DNA of 64,000 nucleotides, from positions 1,736,001-1,800,000 of the forward strand of contig JAGPNK010000008.1 of NCBI GenBank assembly GCA_020746835.1, written 5' to 3'. Both the position numbers and the translations under genes were made by a program. Origin of the DNA: Stachybotrys elegans (taxonomy: Eukaryota > Ascomycota > Sordariomycetes > Hypocreales > Stachybotryaceae). Positions 33,406 through 43,655 of this stretch are shown one piece after another. The notes below the pieces were generated by a model. That model was not told the origin of the DNA. It made no database searches and saw nothing but the letters and a program-made list of their open reading frames with translations. Numbering within the stretch: the stretch's first letter is position 1; every line of letters starts with the position of its first letter.

Positions 33406-34611
33406 TCAACAGAACCTTCCAAGAACCCTTATCATGATGTATACCGATGCGATGATACTCGTGAATCGCATTGCAGCCACAGCGCCTAGAAATATACACC
33501 CAAGGAGAATAAAAGTGCTGTAGAAATAAATGGCAGTAGCGAGTATCTCGACAATCAAGTCAAATGTCTGCCAAGTGAAAATAAATGAGTTGGCAGGCAT
33601 CCTAGCAGATATTTTGATGCAGAAGGAGTCAAAGGGTCGCTGCAAAGAAGGACCTGAAGACAGTGGGCTACTATCAGTTCTTCTGAGAGCATCCACCGGA
33701 CGTCTGGATAGCATGCGGAATCTGTTTCCCTGCTGAGTGCCTGCTACTCCATCCTGACTTGGGCAGTCGACGGTGTAGGGAAGACGCATGGTTTGCCACC
33801 AAGTCAGCAATGTCTTGGACGGTTCGTGTTCAAACAGCAGCTCGTCCACCATGAAATGCAACACCAAGACAACCAGAACAAGCCAGGACATGCAGGAAAT
33901 AGGCCACAGAAACACCAAGAGAGGTGATTCACATTTCCACAACACCAAAACCGCATTGTTGATGGTCCAGTTGTAGTAGAGCATGCCAGCCGCACCTCCC
34001 ACAATAAAAATATCCATAGATAGCTTAGTGGCAATGTGGTAGAACGGACGGTTGCCTATGACGGGGATGATGACATTCCATGTCCGAATATTGCTTCTTT
34101 GGTTGTCTGGACCGTGGTGTACCGAGCGCAATCGATCGAACAGCGAGGTGGGAAACCCAATGGTGAAGGCAGCAGTGGCCAAGCCCCTGTGAGGCGATAT
34201 GAGGGCCTGGGAGATGAGATCGATAGGCTGTGCAGCCGTTGCCAGCAGAATTGTAGGCAGCAGGCCGGCTATCGTTGCGCCTGTGGCAATGTCGCTCTTA
34301 AGAATCTCTGCGAAGTGGTCGAGGTAGCAGCCGATGAGTCTGCTGCATGCTCCGTATTCCCACGATGCTGGATCGTCGGCTCGGCATACGTAGTACGGAT
34401 CATCGTGATCAGTCCAAAATACACCGACGGGCCGCCGGCGGAAGACGTTTGTCAGTGGGCTGAAGTAGTGGATGAGCAGGGAAAAGACAACGATGAGGGC
34501 AATGTATAGAGCAAGTAGGTAGGTGGAGATGCGGCGCCAGCGGGATATTGTTGGCTGGGTTGTATTCGTTGTCGTGAACTCTCGTCCCTGCTGCTGAGGA
34601 CTTGAGTCCAT
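33406..34611 (-). CDS. Polytopic membrane protein of unknown function
   Basis: Single exon; ATG 34611 (MDSSPQQQGREF) gives 401 aa, and an ATG six codons upstream is also possible. Six to seven hydrophobic helices are visible, the first being STYLLALYIALIVVFSLLIH and the last two forming a long hydrophobic C-terminus after FDLIVEILATAIYFYST. An extracellular-type loop has several cysteines (YYVCRADDPASWEYGACSR). No transporter or receptor motif is recognised. It lies directly upstream of, and in the same orientation as, the HET gene. Confidence 0.7.
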   Translation of the reverse strand: MDSSPQQQGREFTTTNTTQPTISRWRRISTYLLALYIALIVVFSLLIHYFSPLTNVFRRRPVGVFWTDHDDPYYVCRADDPASWEYGACSRLIGCYLDHFAEILKSDIATGATIAGLLPTILLATAAQPIDLISQALISPHRGLATAAFTIGFPTSLFDRLRSVHHGPDNQRSNIRTWNVIIPVIGNRPFYHIATKLSMDIFIVGGAAGMLYYNWTINNAVLVLWKCESPLLVFLWPISCMSWLVLVVLVLHFMVDELLFEHEPSKTLLTWWQTMRLPYTVDCPSQDGVAGTQQGNRFRMLSRRPVDALRRTDSSPLSSGPSLQRPFDSFCIKISARMPANSFIFTWQTFDLIVEILATAIYFYSTFILLGCIFLGAVAAMRFTSIIASVYIMIRVLGRFC

Positions 34612-35618
34612 ATTCCATCGATCGTGCATGAACAGCTGCAGTTTCTATTGCAACCGCCAAAGGCTAATGTCTGGGCTGAATGCTTTGTTAAATCATCAGG
34701 CTCTTTCCAAGTAAATCGAGAAGACGAGGGAGATAAGGGAGGGCGGGACTTCCTTACAGTATCCTACCTGCTGACAGCCTTGATGGTATATGACGTGGTA
34801 TTATGGCATGTCATTCCGGCGTCCAATGATACTGCTTTAAAGAATTGGCATCTTTTCAGCCGCAATGCAAGGACGCGCGGTAGGCGGAACTAATCAGATG
34901 GTGAGTTATCATCCAGCACATGACACCAACCAACCATTTTATGGATTGCGACTACCACCTAACTGCGCACATATGGGTAATAATTCCGTCGGCAAATATA
35001 CAAAGCCCTGTTTGCATTGAATTTCGCATCAAAGATGTTCATGTGTGTCTCAAAAGTTGTCGGCAATGAGAAGAGAATCCGACAGGCGCGGCATTAACCG
35101 CCCGCCATGCGTCTGAGTGCTATTGCTCGCTGGCGTCGTCACTCGACCTGAAGGCCCACTGTGATGCTGACTGCATGCATTCGGCATCGCAAGGCAGCCA
35201 ATAGTAGCAAGGACTCCGAGTACTGTGCCGGAGAGGTGCGTCCACCAAGGCAGGGGCGGAATTCCGCTCAACCAAAAGTAGCGTATGGATTGCTCATGCG
35301 GCAAGGCGGCATTGCTCGAGCCATACACATGGCGTGATATGGACGAGGCCATGCGCATCTTCTGACTGAAGACATAGGCTTGGTTCGCCTCAAACTGTTA
35401 AGCGAGCCCTCTTTGGTTGTCGAATTCATAATACCCACGCAATATAGAAAACTAGAAGCCTTATCAAAGTATCCCTGCTCTCATGACCGTCCAACACCAG
35501 GGAGGTTGTCAAGTCATTGCAAAGGTAGAACAGCATCAGATGCGGCTATTAGCTCTTCTTGATATACCCATCCAGTTTCTATGGACACAGACTATACAAT
35601 CATTGTTTACGTACACTA
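34612..35618. other. 1-kb gap upstream of MITE
   Basis: No gene confirmed. Between about 35490 and 35580, read on the minus strand, a short frame WVYQEELIAASDAVLPLQ followed by a stop could be the displaced last exon of the small helical protein gene; see findings. Confidence 0.35.
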
Positions 35619-35868
35619 TCCCCTTGAGTGTGGTAAAGCAGCAAGCTGGTTACAAACAGGGATATCAGCTAATGACCAGGCTTATATAGAAAGATATATA
35701 TGGAAATAATATCTAAGCAGTAGAAATCCAAGTATCTGCCCATATAGCTTAAGTAGCTTTGAAACGCCCTAATTAAAGCATAAATATATGTATCTTCTGT
35801 ATACGTGGGGGCTGATTCAGCAGGTGTGGAACAAATACAAGCTTGCTGCTTTACCACACTCAAGGGGA
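35619..35868. mobile_element. MITE-like element, 250 bp, 29-bp perfect terminal inverted repeats
   Basis: The arms 35619..35647 and 35840..35868 are perfect inverted copies (outer end TCCCCTTGAGTGTGG). They are flanked by TA at 35617..35618 and 35869..35870, as expected for a TA target duplication of Tc1/mariner-type elements. The 192-bp interior is TA-rich and has no coding capacity. The right end lies inside the 3' end of the minus-strand gene 35860..36765 and supplies its stop codon. No second copy is present in the window. Confidence 0.65.
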
Positions 35869-36765
35869 TACATGCCTGACCTCTTCAACAAGCATTTCAA
35901 TGGTGAACCTTGTAAGACTGATCTTGTCAAAAAGTAGTAGCCAATGCAGACCATACAGATACAGGTCAACCACTTCTTGCGATAAAATTTTGCTTTGGTC
36001 CTTGATAATTGCAGCGACTTCATTCAGTTTCTCAACAAGGTCCTCTCTTTTACCAGGCTGCGCTGAGCCTCCACCCTGAGATTTGAAAATGGTATTGAGG
36101 TCAGAGACGCTGGCCGCTGGACTAGTCCTGAAGGTATCCTTTTTCTCGGTAAATTGCTGGTTTTAAACTATTACCGTTACTTTGTATCGATATGGAGGGA
36201 CGCAGCCTCCTGCTAACTTTGTGGGAATACTCACACGCATCCGTTGATCGCACCAAACAAGCTGATGTACTGAATATGCTTAAAGTCTGCCTGAAGCTTG
36301 GCGATGCTATCGTTAAGTTCAACAGAAAGATTTTTCAAGCGTTTGTCCAATATGCCCTCTATTAGCTACAGTGTCCTCAAGACTTTTGGTCCGGGGCAGA
36401 ACCCCCTTTGGGTGGGGGAGCATCGTGGCTGAATACGGCACTAATCGCCGGGACAGCAACTTCAATCACAGGCCCTAACGAAGAGAACTTCTGGTTAGGG
36501 CGCAGCTTTGGCTGGGCTTTGGGTATCGCCTCATCCTCTCTTGGGACGGCACTCACCGACGACTGGGATAGCGTGCGCAACGATGCTGGCCAAGGTACCA
36601 AGGGTTTCCAGAATTGGGGACTTTTTCTGTAGTAACAGTCAATCATCCTCGCTGCTCCAATCCGATGCACCATTGTGCAGTCCTGAAGACAAAAAGAAGG
36701 CTGTCACTTACGACGAAGCCGCCCACCGAGGCTGCAACATCAACGATGGCGTCAAAGAACCCCAT
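35860..36765 (-). CDS. Small alpha-helical hypothetical protein, 3' end altered by MITE
   Basis: Five exons: 36712..36765, 36557..36626, 36403..36516, 36235..36358 and 35860..36127; 209 aa with phases consistent. Intron 2 is only 40 nt and its acceptor is the least certain. The N-terminus MGFFDAIVDVAASVGGFV is hydrophobic and amphipathic. It is followed by ILETLGTLASIVAHAIPVV and VIEVAVPAISAVF, then helices KRLKNLSVELNDSIAKLQAD and DLVEKLNEVAAIIKDQSKIL. No signal peptide is seen. No family is named with confidence. The last codons Ser-Pro-stop come from the MITE terminal repeat, so the native C-terminus is probably lost. Confidence 0.55.
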
Positions 36766-37890
36766 TTCCTGGAGAGTTGGAACCAGAAAGTTCTAAAGAG
36801 CGAACGGTGCAAGGCGAAACCTGAAGCCCTTGAGCTGACGTAGCGCTGGTGCTGTCAGGCACTCGTCGTATTATTGCAAAGCTTCAATGTTCTCAGGTAT
36901 GTGCAGAACTGCCTTACCACGAATGGCTCTGAAATGTGTAAAGGATGCAAATCGAACTCTATATAAAGACTCAAGCATTCGAGGTGGCCGCTTTTTAGGT
37001 GTGTACATGTGCCCGACTCCTTGAGGACATTGTCCACGAGTCTCGGTTTTGGGTGAGAGCTCTCCTGCCTACCCTTCATATGAGCTGGTAGCTTCGTTTT
37101 CATGCCTCAAGCGACCCAATGCGGAAGTTCCTGTTTGTGTGCCCCGTTCAAGCGACCCAATAGTGCCAATCTTCTCCAGAGGGGTTTCTCCTCCAGGTTA
37201 GCCTGTCTCACCGAGGCTGGCTGAAAAGGACAAATGTGGCTGCGTTGAGCCGACGAGCTGAGTCTGGAACCGCTGCGCCGTATGTGTGTCTAGCCGAGAC
37301 TCGGTCTTCCCCACCCTACTCATTACTTTCTGCGGACTCTCTTGTCTCGCCGCTGCTCTCGGCTGGCAACCCGCGTTCTACTTCAGCTCACTGCTAGAGT
37401 GTGGCTGGCTGAACCTGCAGTCACTGGGATTCTAGACTTAGCCACAACCAATCCCCAGCTGAAATGTAGAACAACCGACGCTAATAAAGCACCAGACGGA
37501 TCTACGGTAGATACATGCCGTGAATGAACAGTCGATATTGACGAGAACTGAATGCCCATCAAAGTCCCCCACTTGCGCCCTTGGGACTCAAAGCCGCGGT
37601 TGAATGATGCCCGCTCCCGGCCATAACAAGAAACGAAGTTTTGGATGCATTCAGCATTCAGCGGCTAGGAAAAGAGCGGTGCATGTTCGGCGATTTGCGT
37701 ATGCATCTACATTGATTGGACATTGCTGTTCGAAACTCACAAGAAAATGTTCGTTGGTGAGTGAAGTCGATAAGGAATACCGTGATTATTGTATTCCAAT
37801 TGCTGGTATTAGGTCCTGTGAATTCACAATTTCCTATAAAAAACAGTACGCGAAAGTATTGCAGCCGTGGACAGCATGTATAACCTCTGC
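36766..37890. other. 1.1-kb gap
   Basis: No gene seen. The 14-mer TCAAGCGACCCAAT occurs twice (near 37107 and 37148). It holds the presumed promoter of the small helical protein gene. Confidence 0.4.
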
Positions 37891-37895
37891 CTACA

Positions 37896-40706
37896 TTAAA
37901 ACACACTGCGGCCCGGTGTCCTTTTTCTTCCTGTCGATCCTCTCCTGCATGACATCCATGTCCTTCCAATATATGTGTTCCAGAACCCCCCGCGGAAACG
38001 TTCAAAAACATCGGCCATGACGCGCTTGGCCTCTGGGTCTTGTTCCAGCAAAACTGCCTGCACCAGAACCAGGTGAGGCTGAGGTCGCCCAGACTCCACA
38101 GCGCCGTCGAAAACGCTCTTCCATCGCGGTATCTTGACGAGTTCTTGTTTGACCGTGTCCATCAGGGCATAAGATACTGTGAAAACCCATAGGTAATTGA
38201 CGCCCAAGATTGGCGGCTCACCACACACTTCCCTGAGGATGTCATATTCTAGACAAGAGAGATTGTCTGGCGCGGTGTCGCGTCTCCTCTGTGCTCCAGC
38301 AGGGACCTGTAGATCTTCGGGGATTTCCAAAGCTCGCTGCCGATCCCCGGTATCCCGTATCATTTCTTCACTCATGCCTAGCGCCTTTGCGCGTCTCACC
38401 AGATCTGTCTCTTGTATCTTTGTCTGACCGGTAACAGGGTCCTTGACTCTCTTTGTCGATGCCATTCTGCTCATTGCCAGGGTTGACATGACCTGAATCT
38501 CCTCATCGGGCACTCTGTCCGGGTCCCAGTCGACTTCTCTAAGCAGAAGCGAGAGTGGCTTGCGATGGAAGAGAGCGTTTGATTTGACATGGGCGAGAAA
38601 CTGGGGGATTGTCGCAGTAGTTTTGAGGAGTTTCAAGCGGGTCGTCTGCTTGCCAGCAAGCTTGGCGTGGTCCTGTGTGCGCCGATCCAGGGCAGCACTA
38701 AAGTTGGACTTTGGAGGACCTCCAGGGCCAAAGAATTCCTCCTCGAACATGTACGCAATCGTACCCCATAATCCCACGGGCCGTTCAAGATGGCCCTCCT
38801 CGACCAGCATGTTGTGCAGATGGATGAGGAACGTGGTCTCGGGCAGGAGATCCATGAGGTAGATACCAACCAGATAGGCCTGCTCCAGGGCTTCCAGCAG
38901 GCCTACGCCGCAGAGAAACGGGGAATATTCCCAGAGCCCGTTGGGGCTGGTTGACGAGAACCGAGAGGGTGGGATGGTTTGCAGCCCGTACATGTACTTG
39001 GTCTCACCCAGCCAGTCACGGAAGTCTTCCTTCAGCTGTTCCAGAATGGTCATAGGGACAAAGAAGGCATCTTTTTTGCCTCGCTTCAGGCCCATCTTTT
39101 CAAGCAGCTGCTTAGCAACAAATTCGCCCTGCAGAAACCCGCTCGTTTTCTTCTGGAGGCGGTCCGTAAACAGGTCGACGTCGCGTCGTGGAAAGTAGTC
39201 GGGCGCGGGGGGAGAAAAGATGTCTCCCCGCAAGCCGTCGATGGACCAGCCGCGAGAAATGATCATGGAGTCGACAATGCATTGGAGCTGGAAAACGTGG
39301 TGAGGAAGAATGTGCGACGCGACGTTGAAGCCGGGCTTCTGCATAGCCATCTTTGTGACGAATCCGGCAAACTCGTTGAGTCCGTAAAGTCTACGATGCT
39401 CGCTCCACGGCCCCGTGACAGACCAGTCTATCGAGGCCATGTCGTGCTTCTCGCCCTTGAGCGTAATCCGCTGCGTCACAATGGACGAGAAGAGGTTGAC
39501 CAGGTCGTACAGCCAGTTGATGGTGTACGCTCGACGCCATTGCATCCGCTCCTCACTGGTCGCGTGGGCCAGGTCCAACGTCGGCTGCCAGTTCTTGGTC
39601 TCTGCCGCCATGCGCTTTGTAGGCTTTCCGGTACGGTTCATCTGGTAGTCGAGGATAAAGTCACGCAAGTCGCGATAGGCAAAGAAGAGAAACTGTTCCT
39701 TGATGTCAAGAGTCCTTTCGGCCATCCTTTTGGCCTTGCCTTCCGGCGCCTTGCCCCAGAGAGTCAAGGAGAAGTTGTCCCGTAGCTTGTCTGGATTTCC
39801 TCTCGTTATGGTGTTGAAGAGGGTTTCAAACGAGTCATTTCCGGGGAAGTCGACAAAGACTTGCGATTCCGCCTTCTTGACCGAGGCGATTGCCACGTTG
39901 GACAAGGCTCCCGCAACGGCGCTGTTGAGCCCATCGTACGCCACCTCGTGCCAGAAGGACTGCGTCTCGGCACGAAGCGATATCATGGTGTAGAAGAGAT
40001 CGTAAGTAGCCACCAGGTAGTCGGTTATGGTACCAGGACCGCTCTGTTCCTGCTCAAAATCCTGGATAATTCGGTAGCTCTCCAAGGGAACGTCGTCCAA
40101 CAGGGGCTTATCTGGCTGCTTCCGGGTCCCCTTCTTCTTTCCTTTGCCCTTCCTGCCTTTCCCGGGTTTGCTGGCCTTGCGTTTCTGGGGAGCGCTGCTC
40201 ACCTCGGGTTCGGATTCATCCTCGGAATCGTGGTCGTCTGTGCCGAGCGCAGAAAATTGGTTGGACAGGATGCTAAGCTCAACGTCTTCCTGGTCGAACT
40301 GGTCGGTTTTGTGAGACTTCTCCCACGCAGGTCCACCCATGATTTGGAAAACCTCAGCCAGGGCATCGATAAAGTGCTTGTGGGAGATGTTGCTCCGTTC
40401 CAGCTCGGGGTCTGGATTGTTGGATGCCATCTGCAGAAATATCTGGTGCGCCTGCGTTCTGGCATGAATAACTGAGGCGAGTAGCTGAAGAACAACGCTG
40501 GGGATGGAGGTCGAGTGGGCCACAATGTGTTTTGCCATTGCCACCAGGCCAGCCACTGTGACCTGGCCGGTGGAATTGATTGAAACGCCATCGCCATCAC
40601 TGGCCTTCTTCAGCTTCCGCAGGATGTTATTCGAAGCATGTATCATCCAGTACAGGAGGTACTTGGTGTCCCTCTTGTACGTGAGGTAGAGGTTCTGTCC
40701 CGCCAT
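37896..40706 (-). CDS. DUF6604-type large fungal protein, C-terminus possibly frameshifted
   Basis: Single exon, 936 aa. The N-terminus (NLYLTYKRDTKYLLYWMIHA) matches the start of the fungal DUF6604 family as I know it. About residues 160-200 form a basic, low-complexity stretch (KRKASKPGKGRKGKGKKKG) that could be a nuclear localisation signal. No enzyme motif is seen, and the function of the family is unknown. After a run of six G (37986..37991 on the + strand as C) the frame in use gives an odd Arg-rich tail. The adjacent frame instead gives a charged, family-like tail ending CVLM with its stop at 37891..37893, so a 1-nt indel is suspected. Confidence 0.82.
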   Translation of the reverse strand: MAGQNLYLTYKRDTKYLLYWMIHASNNILRKLKKASDGDGVSINSTGQVTVAGLVAMAKHIVAHSTSIPSVVLQLLASVIHARTQAHQIFLQMASNNPDPELERSNISHKHFIDALAEVFQIMGGPAWEKSHKTDQFDQEDVELSILSNQFSALGTDDHDSEDESEPEVSSAPQKRKASKPGKGRKGKGKKKGTRKQPDKPLLDDVPLESYRIIQDFEQEQSGPGTITDYLVATYDLFYTMISLRAETQSFWHEVAYDGLNSAVAGALSNVAIASVKKAESQVFVDFPGNDSFETLFNTITRGNPDKLRDNFSLTLWGKAPEGKAKRMAERTLDIKEQFLFFAYRDLRDFILDYQMNRTGKPTKRMAAETKNWQPTLDLAHATSEERMQWRRAYTINWLYDLVNLFSSIVTQRITLKGEKHDMASIDWSVTGPWSEHRRLYGLNEFAGFVTKMAMQKPGFNVASHILPHHVFQLQCIVDSMIISRGWSIDGLRGDIFSPPAPDYFPRRDVDLFTDRLQKKTSGFLQGEFVAKQLLEKMGLKRGKKDAFFVPMTILEQLKEDFRDWLGETKYMYGLQTIPPSRFSSTSPNGLWEYSPFLCGVGLLEALEQAYLVGIYLMDLLPETTFLIHLHNMLVEEGHLERPVGLWGTIAYMFEEEFFGPGGPPKSNFSAALDRRTQDHAKLAGKQTTRLKLLKTTATIPQFLAHVKSNALFHRKPLSLLLREVDWDPDRVPDEEIQVMSTLAMSRMASTKRVKDPVTGQTKIQETDLVRRAKALGMSEEMIRDTGDRQRALEIPEDLQVPAGAQRRRDTAPDNLSCLEYDILREVCGEPPILGVNYLWVFTVSYALMDTVKQELVKIPRWKSVFDGAVESGRPQPHLVLVQAVLLEQDPEAKRVMADVFERFRGGFWNTYIGRTWMSCRRGSTGRKRTPGRSVF

Positions 40707-40882
40707 TGTGAAGGGCCGGGCACTGGTGATTCAAGCGAGGGTTATTGCAATCTCATGATGTCTTTGCCATGCGCTGTGATGTTTAGGTTGCTTGAAGTCG
40801 AATTAAAGTGGGGAATTCTATTCTGGCCTTACTGCCTGAGGCTTTAACCGTGTCCAGCCTACCCTAGATCCATATACCGCCT

Positions 40883-42831
40883 CTACCAGTCCCCCGAAAC
40901 TCTCTTTGGGCAGACAAAGGGTGGCGGATTGCCTGGAGGCACACAGTCGCAACAAATCCAAGGCAGCTTCGTTGGCTCGTCGGTCGGTTGATTCCCTTCA
41001 TCAGAAGAGTCGCTGTCGGTCTGCGTAAAACCCATCACACAGTCAGTCGTATCAGGCATCACAGCGGTTTGAAACTGACCCTTTTGTCATCATCCTCTTC
41101 GAGATGCCGCAGGTAGTCGGCAAGTCTCATTGCCAATGCTGTCAAAGTCTTTGATGGATTTGCTGTTGGACTAAGGGGGAAGACAGAAAGATCACAGACA
41201 TAAAGGTTCTTTACGTCATGTACTTTCAGATCAGAGTCGACCACTCCCGTATCTAGACCACCACTGCTGTTTGGGCGGTCCATTCGCATTGTTCCAACCT
41301 CATGGGCAACGGAACCCCATGTTGCAAGTTGGGGCTGGTCCACGCCTTCGAACCCGAAAGTGGTTCCAATCGACTTGACAATATCCCTCAGATCGTCCTC
41401 GAAAGCCTGAGAAGAGTCAAGTCTCTTGCGCTTAATCTGGAGCAGGGGCTTTCTGTCAGCGGCTGACGCCGAATCAGAGCCGCTGAGAGTAACTTTGCCA
41501 GACTCGTTAAGTGGTGCCTCGAACTCTAGCATAATGTTGAGCACATTAACCAGGTCCGACTCCTTGGTCTCCGGATTGGCTTCCCCCGTAGAAAAGCCAT
41601 GGCCATAGAACTTCTCAGCATGAATGCATACTGTTAGAAGGGCCGGATTTTCGTTGACCTTGACGTTGCAACCGAGTTCCAGGGGCTGCTCCCCAATCTG
41701 GTCACGCGTAATGCGCTTCCAGTACTTGGCTATCCAAATCTCATGGTCTGTAAGGCCTTGACCAACAAGTTTATGATTCTTTTGAAAGTCGGCTTTGCTC
41801 TTTTTTCCACTTCGCAAAGCAATAGCAGCTGTATTGACCGTTCCCGCACACAACACCACCTTTGTATGCGCATCAACTGGGAGATTATGTATCCCATTAA
41901 TGTCCCTCAGTGTCAGTGCCTCAACCGTATCACCCTTTGTGTTGAGACTGAAACTGACAACCTCCACGCCACAAACAATCTTGGAGAGCTTGTCTTTCTT
42001 GTACATATGATCCACCAACCAGTCCGCGGTTGAGTAGCCCCCTTGAGGGAAATAGTAGAGGCGGGATCCGTCAGCAAATTCGGCCCCTTGAGGTACAGCG
42101 ACTGTTTGGTCCTGGGCAAATTTCTGAACAGCAGAGTTGAGCTTGGCTTCCGCTATCGTAATATCACCTTTGGCAGAAGCGTACGCAACATCACCCGGTG
42201 GAGAGTTTGCGAGAAGCCTGGCTGCCTTAGTATACCACCCCTCCTTGCTAGGCATGGTAATCGTGCTGCCATCGTGGCCAGGCAGGTCATCACCACCCAC
42301 TTGCTGGTCCGCAGTGCCCCATAGAGAATCAGCAATCTCCGAGGGGGAGTTGGCCTTGACGACATTTTCGCCAATCTCGTGAGACTCAAGGCTCCAGAAC
42401 AGGCTCCGACCTCCAATCCCATACCAGGGCTTGCCACCGCAGGCAGAGGCATCGGGTTCCTCAGATGAGGATTGGGAAGAATCGGAGGGTGCGAGGTCAC
42501 ACTTGCCGGGGAGCATGTTGTAAAGCAGCTCATTGTCTCGGCCTGGGGACTTTTGGCTTTCGTGGTCGAAGTGAGGTCGAGAAGTGTTTAGACAATGAGT
42601 GAGGAAGTCAGTCTTGCCCCTTTCTATGACAAGAACCTTTTGCCCGTCTTCAACTAGCATTCGGGCAAGGGCACCGCCACCCAATTGTCCGTCGTCACTG
42701 GATGAGCCTGAGCTTGAGCTCGCAGCCCGCTGCTGCAGACCCTTTACATAACCAACAAGAGCCTCGGCCATGGACTGGCCCAGTTCCCCATTGACAGACT
42801 TGAGAAAGAGCGACTCAAACAGTGATCCCAT
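40883..42831 (-). CDS. GMC-type oxidoreductase with damaged FAD-binding N-terminus and Cys-rich tail
   Basis: Two exons, 41080..42831 and 40883..41020 (intron 59 nt); 629 aa. The C-terminal GMC signature is good: AHEVGTMRMDRPNSSGGLD and NLYVCDLSVFPLSPTANPSK. GGGALARMLVEDGQKVLVIE is the second half of the Rossmann entry, but the preceding strand and full GxGxxG are missing. Residues 37-50 are a Ser/Asp-rich string running straight into GQLGGG. There is no signal peptide, so it is likely cytoplasmic. The second exon adds an acidic stretch and four cysteines (WICCDCVPPGNPPPFVCPK). FAD binding and activity are therefore doubtful. The substrate is unknown. Confidence 0.8.
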
Positions 42832-43655
42832 AATGTTCTGGCTGGTAAGAATGTTGGTAAGGTTGGTAACGAATCAAAAGGCGAGCAAGGGTGGTTACGT
42901 GTTACTGCAAGCTGTTAAACAGATAGTTGCAATCTAAATTGAGCAGAAGATACAGCTTCTTAAACACCTTCAGAGTTCCGCCTCATAGGTGAACTCGGTA
43001 AAACTTCCGCGAAATGCTACCCTGTGCTTACGGGAATGTAACTGTGATGATCTGCCTGCGGGCCGATTGATATCAAACCAAAAGGCTTCCCTGCACACCC
43101 TCACAGCTCATAGTCCATCAATCATAGGATCTCAACGCAAAGCGTCAGCCACCGTGGAAGGGCCGAAGACATGTATATGTGCCCAATGCGGTTCTTTTGG
43201 ATACCGGGGGGAAGCTGAAGACATCGGCAATACCGACCGAAGGTTGCCTTCCAATGATTCGTCATGAGAACGCCGAGACTGGGTTCATATTTATCTCCGC
43301 TTCCTGGGCTTAAGCCAGCAGAATGTTTACTGGCTGAAGTGTCCACTCTGGTGCAATTTTGAGGCGGATGAATATGAAGCCTACTTTCTTAACATTAGCG
43401 TGCCGAGAAGTATGATTACAGAGAAGGGTGATAGATCAAAGAGTTACAATTAGTAAAACCTAGACCTAGGTTAGGCTCATTTCGTAGATTGGACATGCGA
43501 TGACTGCCTCCTAGCCAGAAAGACGTTGCTCCGTGTAGTAACTCATATTTCTAGGCTAAGTCTTAAAAACAAGACACCATATCGACTCAATCGACAAAGA
43601 CAATTAGAACGAAACATGCTCTGCTGCATGCGCTTGCTCGCCTTCCTCCTCTCGG
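42832..43655. other. Intergenic between GMC and GH55 genes
   Basis: 824 nt; the promoter of the GMC gene lies on its left and the 3' end of the GH55 gene on its right. No gene seen. Confidence 0.45.

Noticed and set aside
35380..35420. Possible tRNA T-arm-like string (GGTTCG)
   Set aside because: No matching acceptor or anticodon stem around it.
38979..40475. Two long plus-strand frames (268 and 204 codons) antisense to the DUF6604 gene
   Set aside because: They mirror the codon phase of a strongly coding opposite strand and show no domain, signal or splice logic.
41999..42090. CCCCTTGAG strings similar to the MITE end
   Set aside because: They lie inside GMC coding sequence and match for only about nine bases.
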